64,000 bases of DNA from DATAXI01 sp963756185 (GTDB taxonomy: Bacteria; Verrucomicrobiota; Verrucomicrobiia; Chthoniobacterales; Chthoniobacteraceae). The notes beneath the pieces were generated by a model that saw only the letters and a list, made by a program, of their open reading frames with translations, did no database searches and had not been told where the DNA came from. Where the stretch lies: NCBI GenBank assembly GCA_963756185.1, contig CAVWMS010000003.1, positions 310,001-374,000 of the forward strand, given 5' to 3'. The position numbers and the translations under genes are program-made. Positions 10,428 through 18,285 of this stretch are shown in pieces. Each line of letters opens with the position of its first letter. The stretch's first letter is position 1.

Positions 10428-12635
10428 ATGCTAAATCCAAAATTCCGCCGGCATCGGATTCCAGCGGCGATTGCCCTGCTCGCGCTGGTTCTCGGCGCGC
10501 TGGCCTGGGCCTGGTCCGTCTCCATTCCGGCTTCGCTCGATCAGCCGCTGACTGGCACGCTCGATCTCCAGGATTTCCACGGACGCGACATCGCCATCAT
10601 CCCCACCGCCGATGCGCGCGTGCAAATTCCGCTTTCGCTCGAGGAAATGGGCGAGTACCTGCCGCAAATCACCGTCGCCCTCGAAGACAAACGCTTCGAG
10701 TCCCATTTCGGCGTTGATTTCCGCGCCCTGTGCGCCGCGCTCTGGCGCGACATCCGCTCGGGGCGCATCGTCTCCGGCGGCTCGACCATCACCGAGCAAC
10801 TCGTGAAGAACGCCTCCGCGCGCCAGGGCCGCTCGTGGCTCGGCAAACTGCGCGAGGCCGTTGCCGCATGGAAACTCGAGCACCGCTGGGGCAAATCCCA
10901 AATCCTCGCCGCCTATCTCAACCGCGTCAGCTACGCCAATCGCCGGCTCGGCCCCGAGGCGGCCGCGCGCGCCTACTTCGGCAAAAGCGCCGCGCATCTC
11001 ACGCTCGCCGAATCGATTTATCTCGCCGGGCTGCCGCAGGCTCCCTCGCGCTTCAATCCCTGGACCCATCCCGAAGCCGCCGCCGCGCGCTATCGCCGCG
11101 ACCTCGCCCGGCTCGCCGAGGCCGGCGTCATCACGCCCGCCCAGCGCGATCTCCTCGCCACCCCGCCCGCCATCCTCCATTGCGATCCGCCGCATCTCGC
11201 GCCGAATTTCGTCGACGCCGTTCTGCGCGGAAACAGGTCGCTCCACGGCATCGTGCGGACCACGCTCGATCTCGACTTGCAGCGCACCGCGGAGTGGCTC
11301 GTGCGCAGCCATCTCGCCTCGCTCCATCGCGCCGATCTCACCCAGACTTCGATGGTCATTGTGGAAAACTCGACCGGCGCGGTGCGCGCGCTCGTCGGCT
11401 CATCGGATTACGCCATCTCGCAGATCAACGGCGCGCTGCGCCCCCACAGCAGCGGCTCGACGCTCAAGCCCTTCATTTACCTCGACGCCATCGACCGCCG
11501 CATCATCACCGCCGCCACGCTGCTGCCGGATACGCCGGACGCCCTCCGCGACGCTTACGCCGATTATGACCCGCGCAATTTCACGCGCCGCTGCCTCGGC
11601 CCCGTCCGCGTGCGCGAGGCGCTGGCCTGTTCGCTGAATGTCCCCGCCGTCGTCACGCTCAGCCGGCTCGGCGCGCGCCCCGCCTTTTACACGCTGCAAA
11701 AATGGGGCTTCCAGTTCGACCGCTCCTTCGATGATTACGGCGCCGGCTTCATCCTCGGCAACGCGGGCGTGCGCCTGGTCGATCTCGCCGCCGCCTACTC
11801 GAGCCTTGCCCGCGGCGGCCTCGCGATGCCCCCGCGCTTCATCGAGACCCGCCTCGCGCCGGTCACCCGCATGGCCTCGCCCGATTCCGTCGCCATCATC
11901 ACCGACATCCTCTGCGACAACGACGCGCGCCGGCGCGCCTTCGGCGTCAACTCACCGCTCAACCTCAAGCAGCGCGTCGCCGCGAAGACCGGCACCAGCA
12001 GCGGCTTCCGCGACGAATGGACCGTCGGCTTCGACAAGGAGCACACCGTTGCCGTCTGGGCCGGCAATTTCGACGGCCACCCGCTTGGCGCGCTCCTGTC
12101 GATTCACACCGCCGCACCCCTCTGGGCCACGACGATGAATTACCTGCTGCGCGACGATCACCCCCTGCCGCCGCCTCCCGCCACGCTCGTGCGCCGCGAT
12201 GTCTGCTCGCTCACCGGCTGGCTCCCCTGCCCCAAATCGCCCGGGACCGTCTCCGAACTTTTCCTCCCCGGCACCGAACCGCACACCGACGCCTCCCCGT
12301 TTTTCTCCCCCACCGGCGCGCCGCTGCTCCCGCCCGAGTACGCCGCCTGGTGCGCCACGCCCGACAACACCATCGGCGCCCGGGTCCGCCCTCAGCCGCG
12401 CATCCTCACCCCATTTCCCGGCGCCCATTACGTCATCGACCCCATCCTCTCCCGCGACCAGCAAATGGTCGAACTGACCTCGACCATCCCCGGCAACGTC
12501 CAATGGTTCGTCAACGGACGCCCCGTTCCCCCGCAGCCCGATGGCCGCACCTTCTGGAAACTGGAGCCGGGCGCCTGGCAAATCCGCATCTCCTCGCCCA
12601 TCGCCGAATTATCCGTCCCCATCACGGTCGAGTAA
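10428..12635 (+). CDS. pbpC: Penicillin-binding protein 1C (bifunctional peptidoglycan synthase)
   Basis: The 735-residue protein has an N-terminal membrane anchor (IPAAIALLALVLGALAWAW). Its glycosyltransferase family 51 domain includes EDKRFESHFGVD, holding the catalytic Glu, and GGSTITEQLVKN. The transpeptidase domain has S-T-L-K (Ser344), S-L-N and K-T-G-T. The last 100 residues match the BiPBP_C domain typical of PBP1C. It polymerises and cross-links peptidoglycan. In the YfhM/PBP1C partnership it is thought to mend the wall at places where the macroglobulin has caught an invading protease. It sits directly behind that gene in the same direction, and all catalytic motifs are intact. Confidence 0.94.
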   Translation: MLNPKFRRHRIPAAIALLALVLGALAWAWSVSIPASLDQPLTGTLDLQDFHGRDIAIIPTADARVQIPLSLEEMGEYLPQITVALEDKRFESHFGVDFRALCAALWRDIRSGRIVSGGSTITEQLVKNASARQGRSWLGKLREAVAAWKLEHRWGKSQILAAYLNRVSYANRRLGPEAAARAYFGKSAAHLTLAESIYLAGLPQAPSRFNPWTHPEAAAARYRRDLARLAEAGVITPAQRDLLATPPAILHCDPPHLAPNFVDAVLRGNRSLHGIVRTTLDLDLQRTAEWLVRSHLASLHRADLTQTSMVIVENSTGAVRALVGSSDYAISQINGALRPHSSGSTLKPFIYLDAIDRRIITAATLLPDTPDALRDAYADYDPRNFTRRCLGPVRVREALACSLNVPAVVTLSRLGARPAFYTLQKWGFQFDRSFDDYGAGFILGNAGVRLVDLAAAYSSLARGGLAMPPRFIETRLAPVTRMASPDSVAIITDILCDNDARRRAFGVNSPLNLKQRVAAKTGTSSGFRDEWTVGFDKEHTVAVWAGNFDGHPLGALLSIHTAAPLWATTMNYLLRDDHPLPPPPATLVRRDVCSLTGWLPCPKSPGTVSELFLPGTEPHTDASPFFSPTGAPLLPPEYAAWCATPDNTIGARVRPQPRILTPFPGAHYVIDPILSRDQQMVELTSTIPGNVQWFVNGRPVPPQPDGRTFWKLEPGAWQIRISSPIAELSVPITVE

Positions 12636-12652
12636 CCCCAGGCATCTCCAAT

Positions 12653-12686
12653 AATTCGAATTTCGAATTTCGAATTTCGAATTTTC
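12653..12686. repeat. Heptamer tandem repeat (TTCGAAT)
   Basis: About four and a half head-to-tail copies of a 7-bp unit related to TTCGAAT lie between pbpC and dprA. Similar heptamer runs with changed bases (ATCCGAA, ATCCGCA) occur near 22250, 30510, 35175 and 37785. They resemble the short tandem heptamers (STRR) known from cyanobacteria. Confidence 0.7.
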
Positions 12687-12725
12687 CATCAATTCCGGCC
12701 CCGGTGTAATCTGGCCGTCCCCCCC

Positions 12726-13823
12726 ATGCTCCCCACCGAAGCCTACATCGCCCTGAACATGCTTCCCGGCGTCGGCTCGGTCCGCCTGCGCCGGCTGCTC
12801 GAGGTCTTCGAGTCGCCCGAGCGCATCCTCCTGGCGCGCGCTTCGGATTTGCGCGCGGTCCAGGGCATCGGGAAGGAGGTCGCCGAGGCGATTGTGAACT
12901 GGGAGCAGCACGTCGATCTCCCCGCTGAACTGCAGCGCATCGCCGATTTTGGCGCGCGCGTCATCCCGCACGATTCACCCGACTACCCGCCCTTGCTGCG
13001 CGAGATAAGCTCGCCGCCCATCCTCCTCTACGTCTGGGGCGATCTTCAGCCGCGCGATTTCCACGCCATCGGCATCGTCGGCTCGCGCAGCGCCAGCCAT
13101 TACGGCCTCGAATCCGCGAAGAAGCTCAGCTACCAGCTCGCCTACGCCGGGCTCACCGTGGTCAGCGGCCTGGCGCGCGGCATCGATACCGCCGCCCACC
13201 AGGGAGCCCTTGCTGCGCATGGCCGCACCATCGCGGTGCTCGGCTCCGGGTTCCTCAAGCTCTACCCGGCCGAGAACAAGCTGCTCGCGGAAAAAATCGC
13301 CGCCTCCGGCGCCGTCGTCTCGGAGTTCTCGATGGAGGTAAAGGCCGACACGCAGACCTTCCCCATGCGCAACCGCATCGTCGCCGGCTGGGGCTCGGGC
13401 GTGCTCATCGTCGAGGCCGGGTTCGGCAGCGGCGCGCTCATCACGGCCACGCAGGCCATCGACCAGGGCCGCAATGTCTACGCCGTCCCCGGCCAGATCG
13501 ACCGCCCCACCGCCGCCGGCTCGAACCGCCTCATCCAGCAGGGCGCGAAGCTGGTCGCCTGCGCGGCGGACATCCTCGACGACCTCAACATTCTCCTTCC
13601 GAAAAAGGCGGGTGAACAGCCCGCCCCGCCCGCGCGCGACGCCAATCTCAAGTCCGAGGAAAAGCTGGTTTACGACGCCATCGGCGCCGACGAGACGCCC
13701 ATCGACGCCATCATCTCGAAGACCAATCTCCCCTCGGGCCGCGTTTCCTCAACGCTCCTGCTGCTCGAAATGAAGCACCTCGTAAAACAGCTCCCCGGCC
13801 AGCATTTTGTAAAACTGAGTTAG
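12726..13823 (+). CDS. dprA: DNA processing protein DprA/Smf
   Basis: The 365-residue protein has the full DprA layout. An N-terminal helix-hairpin-helix/SAM-like part (residues 1-75) is followed by the Rossmann-like DNA-binding domain with VGSRSAS, VSGLARGIDTAAH and the conserved N-R-I-V-A-G segment. The C-terminal winged-helix domain starts at about residue 305 (EEKLVYDAIGADETPIDAI). DprA loads RecA on incoming single-stranded DNA in natural transformation. Its presence is in keeping with competence but does not prove it. It begins 90 bp after pbpC and ends 5 bp before the epimerase. Confidence 0.95.
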   Translation: MLPTEAYIALNMLPGVGSVRLRRLLEVFESPERILLARASDLRAVQGIGKEVAEAIVNWEQHVDLPAELQRIADFGARVIPHDSPDYPPLLREISSPPILLYVWGDLQPRDFHAIGIVGSRSASHYGLESAKKLSYQLAYAGLTVVSGLARGIDTAAHQGALAAHGRTIAVLGSGFLKLYPAENKLLAEKIAASGAVVSEFSMEVKADTQTFPMRNRIVAGWGSGVLIVEAGFGSGALITATQAIDQGRNVYAVPGQIDRPTAAGSNRLIQQGAKLVACAADILDDLNILLPKKAGEQPAPPARDANLKSEEKLVYDAIGADETPIDAIISKTNLPSGRVSSTLLLLEMKHLVKQLPGQHFVKLS

Positions 13824-13828
13824 ACTAA

Positions 13829-14749
13829 ATGAACGTCCTTATCACCGGCGGCAGCGGTTTCATCGGCAGCCACCTCGTACAGCATTTTCAGAAAGAGGCC
13901 GACGTCCGCGTCCTCGACAATCTCTCGAGCGGCTTCCGAAAAAATCTCGCTGGGCTCGATTGCGAATTCATGGAGGGTTCGATTCTTGACCGCGGCATGG
14001 TGCGCGAGGCGATGTACGGCGCCGATTACGTCTTCCATCTCGCCGCCATGATCTCCGTGCCCGAATCGATGGAAAATCCCACCGGCTGCGCCGAGACGAA
14101 TACCATCGGCACGCTCATCATCCTCGAGGAGGCCGCGCGCGCCGGCGTGAAAAAACTGGTCCTCAGCAGCTCCGCCGCGATCTACGGCAATAACCCGGTG
14201 GTCCCAAAGCGCGAGGAGATGATTCCCGAGCCCGCCAGCCCCTACGCCATCAGCAAGCTCGACGGCGAATATTATTGCCGGCTCTTCACCTGGACCGGCC
14301 GCCTCGCCACGGTCGCGCTGCGCTACTTCAACGTCTTCGGCCCGCGGCAGAATCCCTCGAGCGCATATGCCGCGGCGGTGCCCATCTTCATCCATCGCGC
14401 CCTGCGCAATGAGCCGATCACCATCCATGGCGATGGCGCCCAGACCCGCGATTTCATCTCGGTGCGCGACGTCGCTCGCGCGAACGCCTTCTTCGCCGTC
14501 GAATCGCCGTTGACCGGCGTGTTCAACGTCGCCCGCGGCGGCTCGATCACCATCAACGACCTTGCCGGGCGCATCGTCCGCCTCACCGGCTCGAAATCGG
14601 AGATCGTCCACGGCCCGGCCCGCCCCGGTGACGTGCGCCATTCGACCGCCGCGCTCGACAAGCTGGCCGCCGCCGGCTTCGCACCCGCGTACGATTTCGA
14701 CGCCGCCCTGCGCGAGACCATCGAGGCCGCGCAGGCAACCCCTGCCTGA
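13829..14749 (+). CDS. NAD-dependent epimerase/dehydratase (UDP-glucose 4-epimerase type)
   Basis: This 306-residue extended short-chain dehydrogenase has the N-terminal NAD-binding motif G-G-S-G-F-I-G and the active site Y-A-I-S-K. The F-G-P-R-Q-N segment is typical of nucleotide-sugar epimerases. The most likely activity is interconversion of UDP-hexoses for envelope polysaccharide, but dehydratases of the same family look similar. The start is the ATG five bases after the dprA stop. The aldo/keto reductase follows after 25 bp, so the genes may be co-transcribed by position only. Confidence 0.85.
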   Translation: MNVLITGGSGFIGSHLVQHFQKEADVRVLDNLSSGFRKNLAGLDCEFMEGSILDRGMVREAMYGADYVFHLAAMISVPESMENPTGCAETNTIGTLIILEEAARAGVKKLVLSSSAAIYGNNPVVPKREEMIPEPASPYAISKLDGEYYCRLFTWTGRLATVALRYFNVFGPRQNPSSAYAAAVPIFIHRALRNEPITIHGDGAQTRDFISVRDVARANAFFAVESPLTGVFNVARGGSITINDLAGRIVRLTGSKSEIVHGPARPGDVRHSTAALDKLAAAGFAPAYDFDAALRETIEAAQATPA

Positions 14750-14774
14750 CCCAGCCGCGAATTCCATTGGGAAC

Positions 14775-15722
14775 ATGGATACGAAACCGCTCGGCAACTC
14801 GGACCTTCACATCACGCCCATCGGCTTCGGCGCCTGGGCCATCGGTGGCGGCGACTGGCAATTCGGCTGGGGCGACCAGGATGACCGCGACTCGATCGCC
14901 GCCATCCATCGCGCCCTCGATCTCGGCATCAACTGGATCGACACCGCGCCCGCATATGGCCTGGGCCGCTCCGAGGAGGTGGTCGCCCGCGCACTGGCCG
15001 GGTGGCCCGACCGCAAGCCATACCTATTCACCAAGTGCGGCATCGTCTGGGGCGATGATCGCAAGGTCGATTACTCCCTGAAGGCGGAGTCGATCCGCCG
15101 CGAGTGCGAGAACAGCCTTCGCCGGCTCAAGGTCGAGGCCATCGACCTCTACCAGATCCATTGGCCCGCCGAGGAGCTGGCCGGGACGGACGAAGGCTGG
15201 CGCGAACTGGCCAATCTCCAGCGCGAGGGCAAGGTCCGCTGGATCGGGGTGAGCAATTTCAACCTCGATGAATTGCGAGCCGTGCAGCACGTCGCGCCCG
15301 TCACCTCGTTGCAGCCGCCCTATTCGCTCATCCGGCGCGAGACGGAGATCGAGCTGCTGCCCTATTGCCTGTCCCAGAGCATCGGCGTCATTGCCTATTC
15401 GCCCATGGCCTCCGGCCTTCTCTCCGGCGCCATGTCCCGCGACCGCATCACCCGCATGCCGCTCAACGACTGGCGCACGCGCAACCCCGAATTCCAGGAG
15501 CCGCGGCTCTCGCGCAACCTCGCCATCGCGCAACGCCTGCGGGAGGTCGGCCAGAGCAACGGCTGCACCGCCGGCGCCGTGGCCGTCGCCTGGGTCCTGC
15601 ACAATCCCGCCGTCACCGGCGCCATCGTAGGCGCCCGCAACCCGGCGCAAATCGAAGAAATCGCCAAAGCCGCAAGCCTGACCCTGGGAGCCATGGACAT
15701 GGAAGAGCTCCAGGCAATTTAA
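14775..15722 (+). CDS. Aldo/keto reductase
   Basis: The 315-residue protein follows the TIM-barrel aldo/keto reductase pattern: G-F-G-A-W near the N-terminus, DTAPAYGLGRSEE with the catalytic Asp and Tyr, a Lys in the LFTKCG strand, and QIHWP with the active-site His. The C-terminal GARNPAQIEEI loop binds NADP. The ATG at 14775 fits the family start; the frame extends upstream only as a shadow of the epimerase gene. The substrate is unknown. The closest groups are general aldehyde reductases of the YajO/IolS/Tas type. Confidence 0.9.
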   Translation: MDTKPLGNSDLHITPIGFGAWAIGGGDWQFGWGDQDDRDSIAAIHRALDLGINWIDTAPAYGLGRSEEVVARALAGWPDRKPYLFTKCGIVWGDDRKVDYSLKAESIRRECENSLRRLKVEAIDLYQIHWPAEELAGTDEGWRELANLQREGKVRWIGVSNFNLDELRAVQHVAPVTSLQPPYSLIRRETEIELLPYCLSQSIGVIAYSPMASGLLSGAMSRDRITRMPLNDWRTRNPEFQEPRLSRNLAIAQRLREVGQSNGCTAGAVAVAWVLHNPAVTGAIVGARNPAQIEEIAKAASLTLGAMDMEELQAI

Positions 15723-15726
15723 GGGG

Positions 15727-15937
15727 AATTGCTGATTGCTGATGTGAGATTGCTGATTGAAAAATTTGGCCGCCGAAGGCGGCGCTTGGCATGAATTGAA
15801 TTATGGATCCAAAGCCGTCCTGCAGCGCGCAACGCGACTTCTGCCAATCAGCAATCTCACATCAGCAATCCGCCGTCCCGCTCAGCCGCGCCGAACTTCT
15901 CTCCCAATCAGCAATCTCACATCAGCAATCAGCAATT
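15727..15937. repeat. 33-bp inverted repeat pair with an internal partial copy
   Basis: The sequence at 15727-15759 is the exact reverse complement of 15905-15937. A third 26-bp copy in the second orientation lies at 15845-15870. All are built from AATCAGC/AATCTCAC heptamer-like words. The 276-bp gap between the reductase and rpiB holds nothing else recognisable. Confidence 0.8.
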
Positions 15938-15998
15938 GGTAATTTTGTGTAGCGGCCATCACCTTCTCTCCCAATTATCAATTTCAGATTAGCAATTA

Positions 15999-16451
15999 TC
16001 AATTTCCTCTCTCCTCAATCTCATCCACCTTTGCCAGCCGGCGCAGATGGCGCTCTTCGCCGCTAAATTTCGCACCGAGGAACGCCTTCACCAATTCCCT
16101 CGCCAGTTCGACCCCGATAATCCGGGCCCCGAGACAAAGCACGTTCATGTTGTCGTGCTCGACCCCCTGGTGTGCCGAGTAAGTGTCGTGGCACATGCAG
16201 GCGCGGATGCCGTGGATTTTGTTCGCCGCCACCGCCGCGCCCACGCCCGAGCCGCAAACGACGATGCCCCTGTCGGCTTCGCCATTGCGCACCGCGTCGC
16301 CCACGCTGCGCGCGTAATCGGGATAATCGTCCGGCTTGGTCCCGTCATGCGTGCCGAAGTCGATGACGGTGTGGCCCCACTGCTCCAAATCGGCGATGAT
16401 CTTCTCGTTCAGCGGGTAACCGCCGTGGTCGGAACCGATTGCGATTTTCAT
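15999..16451 (-). CDS. rpiB: Ribose-5-phosphate isomerase B
   Basis: The 150-residue protein matches RpiB/LacAB: IAIGSDHGGYPLNE at the N-terminus with the conserved Asp and His, VVCGSGVGAAVAANK with the catalytic Cys, and ACMCHDTYSAHQGVEHDNMN. It interconverts ribose 5-phosphate and ribulose 5-phosphate in the pentose phosphate pathway. It lies 44 bp downstream of the broken cysteine synthase gene on the same strand. The length and all active-site residues are normal. Confidence 0.95.
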   Translation of the reverse strand: MKIAIGSDHGGYPLNEKIIADLEQWGHTVIDFGTHDGTKPDDYPDYARSVGDAVRNGEADRGIVVCGSGVGAAVAANKIHGIRACMCHDTYSAHQGVEHDNMNVLCLGARIIGVELARELVKAFLGAKFSGEERHLRRLAKVDEIEERGN

Positions 16452-16495
16452 GGTGAATGAAAACTGGTTCGAAACTCAAGCCGCGTGCGGACGCT

Positions 16496-17481
16496 CTAGC
16501 CGCCCACCTCGGCGCGCGCCTCTGCGGCCAGCGGCGTCGAGAGATACCGCTCGCCGGTCGAGCATGCGACGGTGACGATCACCTTGCCCTTGTTCTCGGG
16601 ACGCTTCGCCACTTCGAGCGCCGCCCAGACATTCGCGCCGGTCGAGATGCCGGCGAGGATTCCCTCCTCCTTGGCCAGCCGCCGCGCCATGGCAAACGCG
16701 TCGTCGTCGGTGACCAGGATGCACTCGGTGATCTGCGCCTCGCCCTTTTCGTTCTTGAGATGGAGATTGTTCGGCACGAAGCCCGCGCCGGTGCCCTGGA
16801 TTTTATGCCGGCCCGGCTTTACCGGCTGGCCCGCCAGCGTCTGGGAAATGACCGGCGATTCCTTCGGCTCGACCGCGATGGCCTGGAACGACGGCTTGCG
16901 CGGCTTGATGACCTCGACGCAGCCGGTGATGGTGCCGCCGGTGCCGACGGCCGAGACGAGGATATCGACCGTCGCCGTCGGTGTCCTCCCAAATTTCCTC
17001 GGCGGTGGTCTTGCGATGGATGGCCGGGATTGGCAGGATTGTTGAACTGCTGCGGCATCCAGGCGCTTCGGCGTGTTCTTGACGATTTCCTCGGCCCTGG
17101 CGATCGCCCCCTTCATCCCTTCGGCGCCCGGCGTGAGCACCAGTTTCGCGCCCAGCATGGCCAGCAGCGTGCGGCGCTCCAGCGACATCGTCTCCGGCAT
17201 GGTCAGGATCAGCTTGTAGCCCCGGGCCGCGCAGACGAATGCCAGCGCGATGCCCGTGTTGCCGCTGGTCGGCTCGACGATGACGGTGTCCTTGGTGATG
17301 ATGCCCTCCTTCTCGGCGGCCTCGATCATCGCCATGCCGATGCGGTCCTTGACGCTGCCGAGCGGGTTGAAGAATTCGCACTTCAGAAGGATCGTGGCGT
17401 CGAGCCCTCGGTGACGCGGTTTAGTTTCACAAGGGGCGTGCGGCCCACGGTTTCGACAATGTCGTTGTAGATTTTACCCAT
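16496..17481 (-). pseudogene. cysK: Cysteine synthase (O-acetylserine sulfhydrylase) with four frame-breaking indels
   Basis: The gene begins at the ATG at 17481 (MGKIYNDIVETVGRTPLVKL) and ends at TAG 16496-16498, but no single frame covers it. Reading against the family, one base is missing near 17405, just before the PLP-lysine segment S-V-K-D-R. One extra base lies near each of three places: about 17060, 17020 and 16975. The last three restore the frame, so the segments T-S-G-N-T-G, V-G-T-G-G-T-I-T-G and G-I-S-T-G-A-N are all preserved. The total is 986 bp, two more than 328 codons, which equals the net sum of the indels. The enzyme would make cysteine from O-acetylserine and sulfide. The choice between a recent pseudogene and consensus errors in the assembly is open. 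Confidence 0.85.
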
Positions 17482-17662
17482 GGCTTTAAATCGTTGATGG
17501 CTGGAGGCAAAGCTTCTACACACGCGCACCCACCCGCGCAAGGGCGATATGGAATCGACCAGTGCGCCCTCTCGCATGCGCCGCCGGGGCCGAAAATCTC
17601 CCCGCCGCCTTTTTTGAGTGCATCGGCCACCATTCCGATTTACATCAGTGACCCCAAAACCT

Positions 17663-17950
17663 ATGGCAGACCTACTCGAAACCAGCGAAATCAAGGAGGA
17701 GATGAAGCGCGTCCCGGAATGGGAGCTGCTCAAGAACAAATCGATCGAGCGGACCTTCGAGTTCGACGAATTCACCCAGGCCATCGACTTTGTGAACTCG
17801 GTCGCCGAGATCGCCGAGGAGGAGGAGCACCACCCGGACATCGATATTCGCTTCAACCGCGTCCGCCTCGTCCTCTCGACCCACAGCGAGGGCGGCCTCA
17901 CCGAGACCGATTTCGACGTGGCCGAGAAGATCGACACCCTGTCCGAGTGA
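17663..17950 (+). CDS. phhB: Pterin-4a-carbinolamine dehydratase-like protein
   Basis: The 95-residue protein has the short PCD fold: W-E-L-L-K-N-K-S-I-E-R-T-F-E-F-D, then A-E-I-A-E-E-E-E-H-H-P-D-I-D with the conserved His-His-Pro, and a C-terminal T-E-T-D-F-D. In the usual motif the histidines sit in E-x-x-x-H-H-P, and this is intact. The family recycles 4a-hydroxytetrahydrobiopterin or assists molybdopterin and folate metabolism. No phenylalanine hydroxylase is nearby, so the physiological partner is unknown. The ATG at 17663 gives the normal length. It is divergent from cysK, and its stop overlaps the next small gene (GTGA). Confidence 0.88.
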   Translation: MADLLETSEIKEEMKRVPEWELLKNKSIERTFEFDEFTQAIDFVNSVAEIAEEEEHHPDIDIRFNRVRLVLSTHSEGGLTETDFDVAEKIDTLSE

Positions 17951-18087
17951 CCCGCCGGCAAATCGTGGCCGCGGTGGCCGTCGTGATCTGGTGCATCCTC
18001 ATCGCCTGGCTCATCAAGTGGCGCAGCGCGCCCCCGCCGCCACCCGATATCCCCATCCCCGGCGCCGCCGCCCCGCCCGCGCATTAG
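17947..18087 (+). CDS. 46-residue single-pass membrane protein, proline-rich tail
   Basis: A GTG overlapping the stop of the preceding gene (GTGA, 17947-17950) opens a 46-codon frame. It has one strong hydrophobic segment (IVAAVAVVIWCILIAWLI), a short basic stretch (KWRS), and a tail of prolines and alanines. The overlap and the clean membrane-helix design support translation. No family is recognised. Confidence 0.6.
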   Translation: MTRRQIVAAVAVVIWCILIAWLIKWRSAPPPPPDIPIPGAAAPPAH

Positions 18088-18121
18088 GGAGTCTCTTTTT
18101 TATCCGCAGATTGACGCCACG

Positions 18122-18150
18122 CCCACAACGCCTGAGCGTAGCGATGCGGG
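18122..18150 (-). repeat. REP-like hairpin element, copy 1 (inverted orientation)
   Basis: This is the reverse complement, with one mismatch, of the hairpin found at 22266, 30522 and 37805. The arms are CCCGCA-T-CGC and GCG-T-TGCGGG, i.e. nine pairs interrupted by a T-T mismatch, around a 9-nt loop. It lies between the small membrane protein and the tandem paralogue cluster. Confidence 0.8.
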
Positions 18151-18270
18151 CGGGCGGATTTTCCCAGATTATTTGCGGTCAAGGTTTCCGCCGGAATCTG
18201 CGAAATCTGCGTTCATCTGCGGATATACCTCTGCGCTGCGGGATTGGCTGGCTTTACGTGGCGCTACATT

Positions 18271-18276
18271 TATAAT
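18271..18276 (+). promoter_or_regulatory. Candidate -10 box (TATAAT) for the three-paralogue cluster
   Basis: A perfect TATAAT sits 10 bp before the ATG at 18286. No convincing -35 box is found at 17 bp; TTGGCT at 18245 would need a 20-bp spacer. If used, the transcript would be almost leaderless. Confidence 0.4.
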
Positions 18277-18285
18277 AGGAAACGA

